This document shows positions 1 through 10,452 of a stretch of 64,000 nucleotides of DNA, piece by piece (position 1 is the stretch's first letter; each line of letters starts with the position of its first letter). The DNA comes from Euptelea pleiosperma. Taxonomy: Eukaryota > Streptophyta > Magnoliopsida > Ranunculales > Eupteleaceae. A program made the translations under genes and the position numbers. The stretch covers positions 34,108,502 through 34,172,501 of the forward strand of contig CM068547.1 of the NCBI GenBank assembly GCA_035048495.1. Direction: 5' to 3'. The notes beneath the pieces are model-generated. The model was not told the origin of the DNA. It did no database searches and saw only the letters and a list, made by a program, of their open reading frames with translations.

Positions 1-265
1 ACGACCTTAGGTTAGGTCTGGACACATTAATTTTCCATATAGATATTGTAAAATCCCCCAACATCCAAAGTTCGAAACACATTGAAGCAACAATATCTAT
101 ATATATAGTAAGTTATCTCTAGAATTAGCAAGGCTTTTACTATGGATATCGCACATGATTTACACATGATTAATATACCTCGTACGTGGTATGTTTGTTC
201 TTTAGATTTGATACAGTAATAACTCAAGATCCAAACATAATGTGTCATTTAGATCTCAAAGGATC

Positions 266-273
266 TATAAATA
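266..273 (+). promoter_or_regulatory. TATA box of the protease inhibitor gene
   Basis: TATAAATA lies 57 bp before the ATG, which leaves room for a leader of roughly 25-30 nt. The same element (TATATAAATA) sits at the equivalent place in the downstream duplicate. Confidence 0.6.
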
Positions 274-322
274 GGGTGTATGAACCATGCAACACATAAA
301 AGCAATCATCTCAACAAAGAAA

Positions 323-422
323 ATGGTTTACCCTCCTTGTGTTAGTGCTGGCTGCGATGGTAAAGTTTTTCATAATTTTTTTTATTTTTTATTTTTTATT
401 TTTTGTTTTTTATTTTTTATTT

Positions 423-459
<37 letters not shown>

Positions 460-1221
460 ATTTTTTGAGTGAATCCATCCAAGAGGTGGCCCACCAATTC
501 AAAGGTCTAGATTGGATTTGTAAGTTGGGCCATGCATGCTTGTGATCATCTCTGAAGGAAAAAAGAAATGTTTCGTAAAACATTGCTTCTTGCATTTAGG
601 GTTCAGGGTTTAGGGTTTAAGGAAAATGGCCAAATCTTTTGGGGGCTGTTTGGTTACTGCTGCAAGTTTATTCGCCGAGAGACTACCATGTTTAACAAAA
701 GAATTTCTTTTATTTTTTATATTTTTTTGTGGAATTCTTTTGCACCCACCCGCATCTATGTTTTTTAAAGACCTTCGAGTAAAATTCGACAGAGATCGAC
801 GACATATTTATTCAGCAAGGAATGAAATGGGTCAGATCCGACCCAATCTATATACCCGCATCAGAATTCGACTTGAATTGGATTAATTTACATGGATCCT
901 TATCCGATTCATTTTATTTGGATCACATCTCAATGATCCAAACCCGCTAAATACGGATTTGAAATGGGTCGTATTCGTCAAAATAGGAATTAACACTATG
1001 AAATTTGGTTCGCAGATCAAATAGGGAAAAGATGGCCAGAGCTGGTGGGTAGGCCCGGACAGGAAGCGAAGGCGACAATAGAGAAGCAAGACTCACGGGT
1101 GACGGCTGTGATCATACCAAGAGACAATTTTAGGGATCTGAATTTCTGTTGCAATCGTGTGTGGATCAATGTCAACAGCGATCCACAACAGACGGTCGCG
1201 ACCGTCCCGATGGTTGGATGA
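323..1221 (+). CDS. Potato type I (Pin I) serine protease inhibitor, two exons
   Basis: Two exons, 323-359 and 1016-1221, join across a GTAAAG...TTCGCAG intron into an 80-residue protein. What is seen: KRWPELVG at residues 17-24, GQEAKATIEKQ at 27-37, a loop region around 47-60 ending in CCNRVWINV, and the C-terminal end VPMVG. These match the potato inhibitor I family (I13): WPELVG core, RCDRVxVxVD after the reactive loop, and a terminal VPxIG. Family members are 65-90 aa and block chymotrypsin- or subtilisin-like proteases of herbivores and pathogens. By alignment the P1 residue is Phe51, with Asn50 at P2 and Arg52 at P1'. The usual RC before DRV is CC here. Cysteines 6, 11, 57 and 58 could form disulfides. 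No signal peptide is evident. A TATA box lies upstream and an AATAAA at 1262 could serve polyadenylation. Exon 1 rests on frame, splice sites and its conservation in the duplicate. Confidence 0.85.
375..466 (+). repeat. T-rich microsatellite, (TTTTTTA)n
   Basis: An imperfect run of TTTTTTA 7-mers lies just inside the inhibitor gene intron, starting about 15 bp after the 5' splice site. It is nearly absent from the same place in the downstream duplicate, so it expanded after the duplication or was lost there. Confidence 0.85.
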
Positions 1222-2279
1222 GAAGACGTCTGATTGGATATGAGGAAAATGTCTTCATACAAATAAATAATCTATGAAATAAACAATTTTTTTTTCTAAT
1301 ATATCTCAATTCTCATATTTTAGCAAAGAACTCTGCTCTTATTAACTTGATAATATGACAATTTTAACACTATATTTATATATTTAACATTATAATTGTA
1401 TATCGGTTCCGGTTCTTATCGGTTCGGTTCTAATATCCAACTACCCATGCGATCCTTAAATACTTTAGGGGTGTCAACAGGTCTCAGTTCCGGTTCTTAT
1501 CCCTTCCGATTCTCAAAATAACGGATAACCTCACTAAATTAGGTAATCAAAAAGCTACTAGATTCGAGATCCATCTAACGAGATCGCCGATAAATAGAAA
1601 GTATACGAGATCAAGTGATTATGGATCACTTGGCCAACTAAGATAGGATCTAAAGGCATCCTTCCAAAGAGAAAAAGATCATAAAGCTACAGAAATCAAT
1701 TACCAAAGATTGTCCGAGGTACACCATCACTAGCTGGCGGAGAACATCGATTAGGATATGCCGGTTGTCAATGGCAGTTGGTAGAAACGCATCCCACGAC
1801 AGATAAGATAGACTAAAATTAGTCGGATCCAACTCGGTATTAGGGAATACATTGTAATAAGGTGTTTGAGATGAACCGTATCATTATTGGTACATCTCAT
1901 GGATTCTCCGACTTGTCATCAGTACCAGTTGTCATGATTCAGAGGATTAAGATAACATCTTAAATTAGATCTGGTAGATTAGTTTCTATCTTTGGTTGTA
2001 TTCAATTCTATATAAACACTTGGCCAGTCAATGTAATGCATCCAAGTAATTATCAATAAATCTATTTAATTATCACTCGGTGTTAGCAAGACTCGAACAA
2101 GATGATGGAAAGCCCCTATAGTAAATAGCCTGTCTCAAACAAGACAACCCTTAAGACAGTAAGGTTCAGTCCCTGCCGATCCAAAGCAAGATCAAGCCCT
2201 CGAACCAAGGCTATAAGCGTAAAATCAATCTATTATGCATAAAATTTTAGGAATGTGCCCCATAAGCATGTAGATATGG
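1222..2279. other. Intergenic, possible LTR relic and hAT-like end
   Basis: No gene was recognised. At about 1465 there is a TTAGGGGTGTCAACAGG motif that resembles the end of hAT-type MITEs, with GGTTCCGGTTCTTATCGGTT on the other side. Around 2010-2065 a TATATAAACA motif followed by AATAAA could be the promoter and polyadenylation part of a decayed LTR. Neither has clear ends or target duplications. Confidence 0.3.
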
Positions 2280-3355
2280 GAGGATCCTCCAAATTCAAAG
2301 ATTGAAACACATTGAAGCAGCAATATCTATATATAGAAAGTTCTCTAAAATTAGCAAGGCTTTTACTATTGATATGGCACATGATTTACAAATGATTAAT
2401 ATACCTCGTACATGGTTTATCTGTTCTTTAGGTTTGATAATGTGTCATTAGATCTCCATGGATCTATATAAATATGGTGTATGAACCATAGAACACATAC
2501 AAGCAATCATCTCAACAAAGAAAATGGTTTACCCTCCTTGTGTTAGCCTTGGCTGTGAAGGTTAAGTTGTTCATATTCTATGTTTTTTTTTGAGTGAATC
2601 GATCCAAGAGGTGGCCCACCAATTCAAAGGTCCATATGGGATTTGTAACTTGGGCCATGCATGCTTGTGATCATCTCTGAAGGAAGAAGAAATGTTTCGT
2701 AGAACATTGTTTCTTTCGTTCAGGGTTTAGGGTTTAGGGTTTAACGAAAATGGCCAAATTTAATGTATTTTTACTATTAAAAAATAAAAACCTTTTGGGG
2801 GATGTTTGGTTAGTGCTGCAAGTTTATTCACCTTGACAAAAGAATTGCAATTTTTTTTTTTTGGTGGATTTCTTTTCCACCCCCTCATCTACGTTTCTTA
2901 GGCCTTTGAGTAAAATTCGACGGACTCCTGAATTAAACGTACAATCCGAACGATGACTTATTTATTCAGTAGGAAATGAAATGGGTCAGATCCGACCCAA
3001 TCTAAATACCTAACACTGGGATCAGAATTCTACTTGAATTGGATTAATTTACATGGATCCTTATCCGATTCATTTTATTTGGATCACATCTCAATGATCC
3101 AAACCCACTAAATGCGGGTTTGAAATGGGTCGGATCTCTAATCCAACTGCCCCATTTCATGCCCTAATGTTTTTTACTGAAACAAACAATGCATATAAAT
3201 GACTATTCATCAAAATTAGAACTAACACTATCTGCATCCTCTGTTTAATGTTAACACTATGAAATTTGGTTCGCAGATCAAACCCGGAAAAGATGGTCAG
3301 AGCTGGTCGGGAAGCCCGGACGGCAAGCAAAGGCAATAATAGAGAAGCAAGACCC
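2280..3355 (+). repeat. Direct repeat copy 2 of the inhibitor gene block
   Basis: Second copy of the block at about 50-1105. It has diverged by substitutions and small indels. It keeps the TATA box at 2465, exon 1, the intron with (TTTAGGG) units at about 2715-2740, and the start of exon 2. Similarity ends abruptly around 3355 inside exon 2, so the duplication was 3'-truncated or the end was replaced. Confidence 0.85.
2465..2474 (+). promoter_or_regulatory. TATA box of the duplicated inhibitor copy
   Basis: TATATAAATA lies 50 bp before the ATG of the duplicated copy, at the position equivalent to the TATA box of the intact gene. Confidence 0.5.
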
Positions 3356-3410
3356 ACATCCTCAGGTTGCACCTTGTTGCCAAATCGATGACTTGCTCAG
3401 AAAATCCTAA
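2524..3410 (+). pseudogene. Truncated potato type I inhibitor copy
   Basis: The two blocks 2524-2560 and 3277-3410 splice in frame (GTTAAG...TTCGCAG) to an open frame of 56 codons. It starts MVYPPCVSLGCED and keeps KRWSELVGKPG (the family Pro after Trp is Ser) and KAIIEKQDPH. After about residue 44 it runs into unrelated sequence and stops. The reactive-site loop, the cysteine-containing strand and the VPxIG end are missing, so it cannot be a normal inhibitor. It could still be transcribed because promoter and splice sites survive. Most likely a pseudogene from a 3'-truncated tandem duplication. Confidence 0.8.
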
Positions 3411-3984
3411 GAGACGTCTCTTCGCGGTCAAACACACCTTAAATATCGTGTTGACACAGTTTTCGAAAAGCTCACAAAAAACATGTTTTTCAAGATCTGA
3501 CGGTGAAGCAACGTCTTCGAGGAATTCTCCTCAAACACATTTCTGATTTCTGAGCGAAAAACAGATTCATTCCAAACATTCTAAAGAATGTTTCGAGGCA
3601 AAGTAAAATACTTCTTTTAGATCCACAGGTCTGCTGTAGCATTTCGCTTTATTCTTTTTTACCTTAACAAGCAATTCTCAGTCTAGATTCTAGGGTCAAC
3701 GTCGACTTGGCTTATTCAGGACACGTGGCAGGTTGTTCTGTTCAATATGATGATCAATATCATGGTCAATAATGCTCAAATAATACAGTTAAAGTTCGAC
3801 CTCCATGAAAACAGAAGATCTGTTACCAAGTTCATTGGTGGTTTGAATGCTGGTCGACTATATCTTCAGCCTTAACGGTGGAGGCAATTTACTGTATTTT
3901 CTCTGGTTACAAAGTTTTTCTTTCTGTAAAAGTTAGGGTACGTACAAAAATGACTCCAATCCAATGCTTAAAAATTACTTATTA

Positions 3985-4109
3985 AGGTAATTTTTTGTCT
4001 GTATGTCCATCTAGAGTTGAGCCAAACATCCATACGGCCATAAATCTCTAAGACTGTGCCATGTGGCTCATATTGTGGTTGGTCGCGCTGGTCAACAAAG
4101 TTTTACTCT
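3985..4109. mobile_element. Family A MITE, right half only
   Basis: Contains the family arm CCAAACATCCATACGGCCATA, then GTGCCATGTGGCTCATATTG, and ends in CAACAAAGTTTTACTC at about 4108. No matching left arm is evident, so this is a truncated copy. Confidence 0.6.
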
Positions 4110-4496
4110 TTAATGGATGTTTCTTAACCGTCCAAAAGTACAAATCACAAAAGCCCATCCAACGGTATGGCCCTAGGGAGGATGCTCTCATCCCGAACTG
4201 TAGTAATATTGCCATTTTCTTTTCTGGATGGATATAACTCGTGGTTCAAAGTCTCGGGATCGGAGCCTAGATCGGTGGGCGTCAATCTGAATCCGATTTA
4301 ATATGATTCAACACCATCTTTGAGACTGTCTCTTTTGAGACGACGTTAGGTTTCTTCATGGAACAATGCATTTCGAGCGAGACGATCCCGAAATGAAATG
4401 GATTGGTGCCTGTCGATCTTGATTCGGATTGCTCAATCCAGAACAAGAACAAGATCGACCGAGACTTCAAACCATGATATAATGATGGTTGTCAAT
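4110..4496. other. Intergenic, no gene recognised
   Basis: The short open frames here show no family resemblance. GATC/GATCCG-rich motifs begin near 4255 and lead into the tandem repeats that follow, so this may be part of one degraded repetitive element. Confidence 0.3.
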
Positions 4497-4598
4497 GGAT
4501 CAGGTTCGAGTCGGAGCAATATTGCTGATCCAGGATCACGTTCAAGTCGGATTAGTGTTGATCCAGGATCAGGTTTGAGTCAGATCAGTGCTGATCCA
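4497..4598 (+). repeat. Three tandem 33-36 bp repeats
   Basis: Units at 4497-4532, 4533-4565 and 4566-4598 all begin GGATCA(G/C)GTT and end TGATCCA. The first carries a 3-bp insertion. GATCCGAT-like motifs continue to about 4875, suggesting a larger GATC-rich repeat element. Confidence 0.8.
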
Positions 4599-5119
4599 AG
4601 ATGGATCCAATAAGAAAATATGCCGATCCATGATCCGATAAGAGATCAGATCACAATCATGATCTAGAAACGATCTGATAGATAGAATAGAGTTTTGGAC
4701 TCGATCCAATCCAATCCACTAAATCAAAAACAAAGAAATTATGATTATATCATTTTAATTATATTTTTTATCCGCACAAAATTGAAATATTGATCAGTAT
4801 CGGATTGGTACATGTCCGATCTGGTACCGATCCAATAAGAAACCAGATCAGCATACATGGACCCGGTACTGATCCGATTTGACTATAGGTGGTGCCCGAC
4901 CCCAAATTATAGGATCAGATTTACGGATTGATCTGAGAGGTGTGTTGCTGTCCTCTTGTGGGCGCGACCTCCTTAGGTCCACACCATTGAATGGCCTCGT
5001 GATTTACACCATAATGTCGACTGCTATCGTAAACGGTTTGAACTTTAGGGAGGAGTCGTCTTAACTGGCACCGAAGAGTTCTTTCATTTACATTCTAGAA
5101 AGTTCTGCAGAACCGGCGC

Positions 5120-5502
5120 GAGTAAAACTTTGATGACAAGGCCCAATATGAGCCACGTGGCACACTCTTAGAGTACACTGACCGTATGGATGTTTTTCAA
5201 ATCCCTAGGTCGACCTACAAACCAAAAATCAGCTTGATTAGTGATTTCAAACCTTTGAATATCTGTACCTCAAATAATGGTCAATAATGCTAAAAACTCC
5301 CACGGTTAAAATCAACCCATGAAAATAATTCCAATCCAACACCTAGATATCACTAATCGGGCTGATTTTTGGTTTGTGGGTCCATCTAGGGATTACCCAA
5401 ACATCCATACGGTCATAGTCCTCTAAGAGTATTCCACGTAGCTCATATTGCGCCGCCCTGTCGTCACCCTCGATGACAGGCACTGTCATCAAAGTTTTAC
5501 TC
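5120..5502. mobile_element. Family A MITE, complete, with 9-bp target duplication
   Basis: A 383-bp foldback. The left end GAGTAAAACTTTGATGACA is the reverse complement of the right end TGTCATCAAAGTTTTACTC, and pairing continues for more than 100 bp (GAGCCACGTGGCACACTC, CCGTATGGATGTTT, CCAAAAATCAGC). Flanks are AACCGGCGC (5111-5119) and AACCGGCAC (5503-5511), a 9-bp duplication with one mismatch. Long inverted arms with a 9-bp duplication are typical of Mutator-like elements. It encodes nothing. It ends 264 bp before the transporter start codon and carries the G-box-like CCACGTGGC. Confidence 0.88.
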
Positions 5503-5766
5503 AACCGGCACTAGCCAGTAAGCCAAAACACCTGGAACCCAGAAACCGGTCACTCCAGATCTAAACATACATACGCCACGTGTCATTTATTTTGCCAACA
5601 AGTGATTCTTTTTGTTAGAAATTCCCAAAATGCCCCTCAAATACTAATCCAATATATTTCTCACCCGAGTCCCTCCCTGTGGTCTGTGCTTCTCTCCTTT
5701 TCACTCCACAGTCCACACAAATCGCTTTTGTCTCGTAAAACCGGATTGCATTCCGGTTGCCGGAAA

Positions 5767-8700
5767 ATGGTTTCGTCAGACGGGAATCCACTCCGGCAGC
5801 TGCTGGGATTTGGATACTGGGTTCAGGGATTCCGATGTTTCCCTTGGATGGCCGTTAATTTCTTCCTTAAAGACGGCCTCAACGTGGCTCCTTCTACGCT
5901 TCAGCTATTGCAGAACTCATCCAACCTTCCCATGGTCGGAAAACCGTTTTACGGTGTTGTTTCCGACGCAGTTTACATCAGAGGCCAGCACAGGATTCCT
6001 TACATCGCCATCGGAGGTATGCAACTGAAATCCCTAAACCACCTTTTTTTTATTTCTAAAAACCGCTTATCTGAGTCTCCGGTTCTGACGGAGGATAGAT
6101 AGATAGATAGATACCGGAATATTCATCCGTACTTATTAGTTCATCTTAAAATGACATAAATGCCGTTGAATTTGTTCTTGATTGACCAAAATACCCCTGA
6201 ATTAGAAGGATTTTTGGCTCGCTCGGGAAGAACGGAGAAGAGTAGTTCTTGGTTGGTAAGGCACTGAAAATGCCTTCGGTTTGCTGAGTCGTGCTTTTCA
6301 AAAAGCAAATTTCTTTTCGGAGTTGTTGGAATTACACGTGGGTGGACCCTTTTGGGGCAATTCTGTGGGTCTACCTCACTAATGCTCAAATTCCCACGGT
6401 TACCAAGAACTCCAATCCAACGCCTAGAAATCACTAATCATGTTGATTTTTTGGTTTGTAGGTCCATTTAGGGATTGGAAAAAACATCCGTAGGGTCAGC
6501 GTCCTCTAAGAGTATGCCACGTTGCTCATATTGTGGGATGTCTATCGGCCTCGATGAAGTGGTATTAGTGAGGTGGGACCCACATAATAGTTAGCAATTC
6601 GAATGTTTGAGTACAATTGGGATTTGTCATTAAAAAATGGGTTAAATTTTTTTTTGGCAAAAAAATAAAATAAAATATTGACAACTTTTTGTCTTATAGA
6701 ATGATTTTTCAGAATAATGCGAGGAAAGTTTTGTAGAAAAAGATTTCTATGTTAAAATGTGTTGTTCTAGAAAACTTTTGAGTCTGTCTAGAGCTACATC
6801 CATTTTTTACACTCAATGGTGGGGCCATATGAAGATCATCTTGGACAATCAAACCATACATTTGAGTTGTTCTTACCACGGTGATCATCATCGGCTTCAT
6901 CAAGATCAGTCCATTTTGACACTGCTAACCATTTAAGAAATTGACCTGAAGTAATGGTTTAATTGGATGGCTTGAATCTCTCAAATTCAAATCAATTTTT
7001 CACCAGGTCAAGAATGTTGAAATCTAATGATTTTTTTGTGAGAATGGTCTCCACAATATGGATAACTCACGGTAAGGTCAGATCCATCGAAAGAAATAAC
7101 ATGAAGATGCAATCACACACAACACGGAGATTTATGTGGTTCCTTCAAAATCAAGGTACGACGTCGATTTTACTATGCTCTGAGGCAAATGAAAACTCAC
7201 AATACAATACTCATCGTCTTACAAAAATTGAGGTATCTGTAACTCAAGACAAAACTAGGGTTTCTGTATCTCTATGTAAAATTACGAAAATGCTTTTAAA
7301 GAAAAAAAAAAACACCTCTCGTGGTGTTGTGGCTTGATTTATAGTACTCTAGCACCATCAAGCTCCACAAAACATAACAAGATCGTCTAATATGATCTCT
7401 ATGTGGGCCCCATTACCGGGTGTAAGAAATGAGTATAGCTCTAGAGGGTCAAAAACGTTTAGGGGTAGTTAAGCTACAGTAGATTGCTTTTGGGTCGATC
7501 ATAGTTAGGAAATCCACGTTTAAAACGCGTCTATGGTGTTTTCAACAATCTAAAAGCAAGTTGAATATATTCAAGATTCAAAATAAATTCGCAATTTTCA
7601 TCTTTGCTTTCCAAAGTATAAAAAAATAAAAAGAAAAAGATCCCTTCCTTATAATAGATGTTACCTATGGTGTCTTCAAGTTTGTTTTTAAAAAAGAAGA
7701 AAAGAAAGATTCCTACTTTTGTTTTGGGACTTTTGAGAAGTGAGTGACATGTTACTTAGAATTGCATATATTACTTAGACTTAAGAGAAGCATTAGATAC
7801 TTTGAGCCACCCAAAGGGTTGCAGAATATTTTGGTGGAGTTTGGCGCTAAAGATCTGGTGAGCGTGAGCCTACTCCAAAAAGGTTCAAGTCAAGCTGGCT
7901 GGTTAGTTTCAGGATGGTGTGCCCAGATTCTACATATCTCCTCTTTTTTTTTCAAAAACTCTCTTTTCAATTTGTTGGATGTGTATCTAATATCTCTGCT
8001 CATACAATTGCCCGACAGGCCAAACACTTTCGTTCAGCCGTTACCTGGTCTGACGCTCCTCCTGCATGGCTTATTCAAGTGATTGCAGAGGATAAACGTC
8101 TGATTAAGAACAAAGGTTGATCTTTTTTGGTGTGTTGTTTTTTTGTTTTGGAGTTCTTCTGCTCCAGTGGTTTATTTCGTTTTCAATATAATCTTGCTTA
8201 CAAAAAAAATAAAAATGAGAGAGAGAGAGGTTTGTTACCTTTGTTGGAACAAAATTATATTAAGTTGGGGACTTCGCACTCAGAGATCTTTTGACGTTCT
8301 CATCTCTTTTTAGCCGAATTTTTGTTTTTTCATCTGTTGTGAACCATGGGGTCGACCCAAGAATGTCAATGGGTGCATCAGGTTTTTGGGACTCAAGAGT
8401 CTGGTACCAATATCCCCATGCCCGTCCAAGCATTAATCAAGCTTGAAATATGGAGCCGAGGCCCAGCTAAATCAATCGGTCTGCTATAGAATTGGGTAGT
8501 GGTTTGACAATGTATAGGAAACTTGCATACCAAGGTACCATACTTGACTCACTTGTTAATTGGGTCCAAAAGGATGGGCCCAACCCAGATAAGTAAAGTT
8601 CGGTCTCTTGGGCAACCGGGCACCCATCAACACCCTTTCATGTACCGGGTGTCTGTAACATTCTGGGAGTTGGGTTTTTCACCATGGCATGAGGTGGGCC

Positions 8701-10452
8701 TATGTCTAACAAAGCCCAGTCCGTGACACAATTTGGAAGCCATGTCAGGCCCAAGCTTGACCTGCTAGTTATTCGGTGTGAACCAGCTAACTGGGTTTCA
8801 ACTCTAATGTTGGCCCCATGATCCTAGCAATCTAGCTCGTCCGATTACTTGGATCGCATTGGATGGGCAGTCCAGATTTTCCATGTCAGGGATCCAAAGG
8901 AGGCCTCATTTTAAAAGGGTATGAAATCTGAGGCCCAACTGAGCATATGTGTCAAACTCTCCCATGTTTTCCCTTGAAATGAAATACTGCATGGCTAGTT
9001 AGTTAGAGACCCAAGCTAGTTAGTAAATTATCGAATTATTCACGAACTGTACAAATTATTTTAAAAAAAACTAGCCGAACAACGTCCTATTAAAAGGTTC
9101 GGAAAAATTCATGCATTTTTTTACATTGTCGAATAATTCACGAACTTTTCCAGATTATTCAGTTTTGAACATGAAAATTGTTTTATGAGACAAAAACTTG
9201 TCAATATTTTGCTCTTTTTTTTTTTTTTTGAACGCCCAAATCCGAATTGTACTTGAACATTTCTCGTACCATGTTTTCGCCGCACTCCGAATTACTAACT
9301 AGGGATCCAACTGTCCTCAATTTTTACTATACTTGGTCAAGAAATTGTTGAATTTTCTCATCCTTTTCTAATTTATTACTTTGTTTTGCTGATGCAGTGT
9401 TCTTGCAAGCAATGTCATGGCTAGCAATAGCCCTCCTTCCCCCATCAAGCATTTCCATCTTCACCATCACCCTCTTTCTTCTCCTTGGCAATCTTGGTGC
9501 TTCAATCGTCGAGGTCGCAAACGACGCCCTCGTCGCCGAAACTGGAAAACAATTCACCCCTTCTTCCAAAAAATCACAACAATCGTCATCTGGTGGTGAG
9601 CTGCAGTCGTTCGTTTGGGTGTCGGCCTCAATCGGCGGAGTCCTTGGTAACCTCATAGGAGGAGTCACCATTAACCGATTCTCCCCACAAACAATGTTCC
9701 TAGCATTTGGCCTTCTCCTCATATTCCAATTCTTCACAACCATCACAATTCGTGAGAACACCCTCAGCCTCCCGAAGAATACGTCGAGTACCGGCATTCG
9801 AAAACAGCTCGCCGGGCTCTCGTTCGCATTACAGAAACCAGAGATCACATACTCGATCATGTGGTTCGCGCTGTCTTATGCAGTAATCCCAGTCTTAACA
9901 GGCACCATGTTTTTCTATCAAACACAACACTTGAGGATTGATTCATCAGTATTAGGAATCTCTAAAGTATTTGGACAAGCAGCTTTACTTCTATGGAGTG
10001 TGGCTTATAATCAAAGCTTGAAGTCAGTCCCGCCAAGGAAGTTGATATCAGTGGTGCAGATCATGATGGCTGTGTTCATGGTATCAGATGTGTTGTTCGT
10101 GAAGGGTGTGTATTTGAAGATGGGTGTGTCAGATTCAGTCTATGTTGTGATCTTCTCCGGCTTGTTGGAGGTTTTGTTCCTATTCAAGGTGCTTCCCTTC
10201 AGTGTGCTCATGGCACAGCTTTGCCCACAGGGATGTGAAGGGTCTTTAATGGCGTTTCTCATGTCGACCATGGCTCTTGCATCGATTGTAAGTGGGTACC
10301 TAGGTGTTGCACTTGCATCTTATGTTGGGATCTCGGGGCAGGACTTCTCTGGGTTGCCACGTGGCATTATCATACAGGCTGCATGCACGCTACTGCCACT
10401 CTATTGGTCGTCCTGGATTCCCAATGATATTAAGACCAAGAAGAAGGACTAG
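5767..10452 (+). CDS. Folate-biopterin transporter (FBT/BT1 family), two exons
   Basis: Exons 5767-6016 and 9398-10452 join GGA G|TG to give 434 residues; the 3.4-kb intron has GT and TTTTGCTGATGCAG ends. The protein begins MVSSDGNPLRQLLGFGYWVQGF, with RCFPWMAVNFFLKDGLNVAPSTLQ and LPMVGKPFYGVVSDAVYI, the N-terminal signature of plant folate-biopterin transporters in the major facilitator superfamily. Around 10-12 hydrophobic segments follow, and the protein ends IPNDIKTKKKD. Family members move folates or pterins across membranes (some are plastidial); substrate and membrane are not provable here. No plastid transit peptide precedes the first segment, and the length fits the shorter plant members of the FBT7 kind (from memory). 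The start is the first ATG in good context after a pyrimidine-rich leader. Intron 1 holds a family A relic, a family B element and a LINE tail. Confidence 0.92.
6365..6583. mobile_element. Family A-related foldback in transporter intron 1
   Basis: The ends GTGGGTC-ACCTCACTAAT (6365) and ATTAGTGAGGTGGGACCCAC (to 6583) are inverted copies. The interior has family A right-arm sequence (TTTGGTTTGTAGGTCCA, GTCCTCTAAGAGTATGCCACG). The outer ends differ from the standard GAGTAAAAC end, so it is either a subfamily or an insertion in another small element. Confidence 0.55.
6787..7446. mobile_element. Family B terminal-inverted-repeat element
   Basis: The left end TCTAGAGCTACATCCATTTT with TGGTGGGGCC...GAAGATCATCTTGGAC pairs with a right end of GATCTCTATGTGGGCCCC...GAGTATAGCTCTAGA, about 65 bp of imperfect inverted repeat. 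The first 280 bp match a second copy at about 48668-48947. The middle contains an unrelated AACACGGAGATTTATGTGGTTCC stretch. No clear target duplication. It lies in transporter intron 1. Confidence 0.65.
7965..8215 (+). mobile_element. LINE 3' tail in transporter intron 1
   Basis: The frame ending at 8120 reads HTIARQAKHFRSAVTWSDAPPAWL, which resembles the end of the RNase H domain of plant L1-type LINEs (AHxxARxA...PPxWL). A stop codon, a T-rich 3' UTR with TTTCAATATAATC and an A-rich tail at 8201-8215 follow. The 5' limit is unclear. A dead 5'-truncated fragment. Confidence 0.6.

Larger units (their letters stand above)
50..1105 (+). repeat. Direct repeat copy 1: promoter, exon 1, intron and start of exon 2 of the protease inhibitor gene
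   Basis: This block is repeated about 2.2 kb downstream (about 2280-3355) in the same orientation. Similarity covers the upstream region, the TATA box, the first exon, most of the intron and the first two thirds of exon 2. Both copies have the same 37-nt first exon and the same TTCGCAG acceptor. Both introns carry two or three tandem TTTAGGG telomere-like units (about 598-620 here). This copy has an extra T-rich 7-mer run near the 5' end of the intron. The outer edges are approximate. Confidence 0.85.

Noticed and set aside
27..248. Minus-strand frame of 73 codons over the inhibitor promoter
   Set aside because: It overlaps the duplicated promoter block, is disrupted in the duplicate and shows no family resemblance.
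287..545. Plus-strand frames rich in Phe/Tyr/Leu starting in the inhibitor leader
   Set aside because: They are translation of the TTTTTTA microsatellite in the intron; splicing at 359/1016 explains the locus.
6141..6434. Minus-strand frame of 97 codons in transporter intron 1
   Set aside because: It lies in intron and foldback sequence; no recognisable protein.
9327..9860. Minus-strand frame of 177 codons
   Set aside because: It is the antisense shadow of transporter exon 2, whose frame clearly matches the FBT family.
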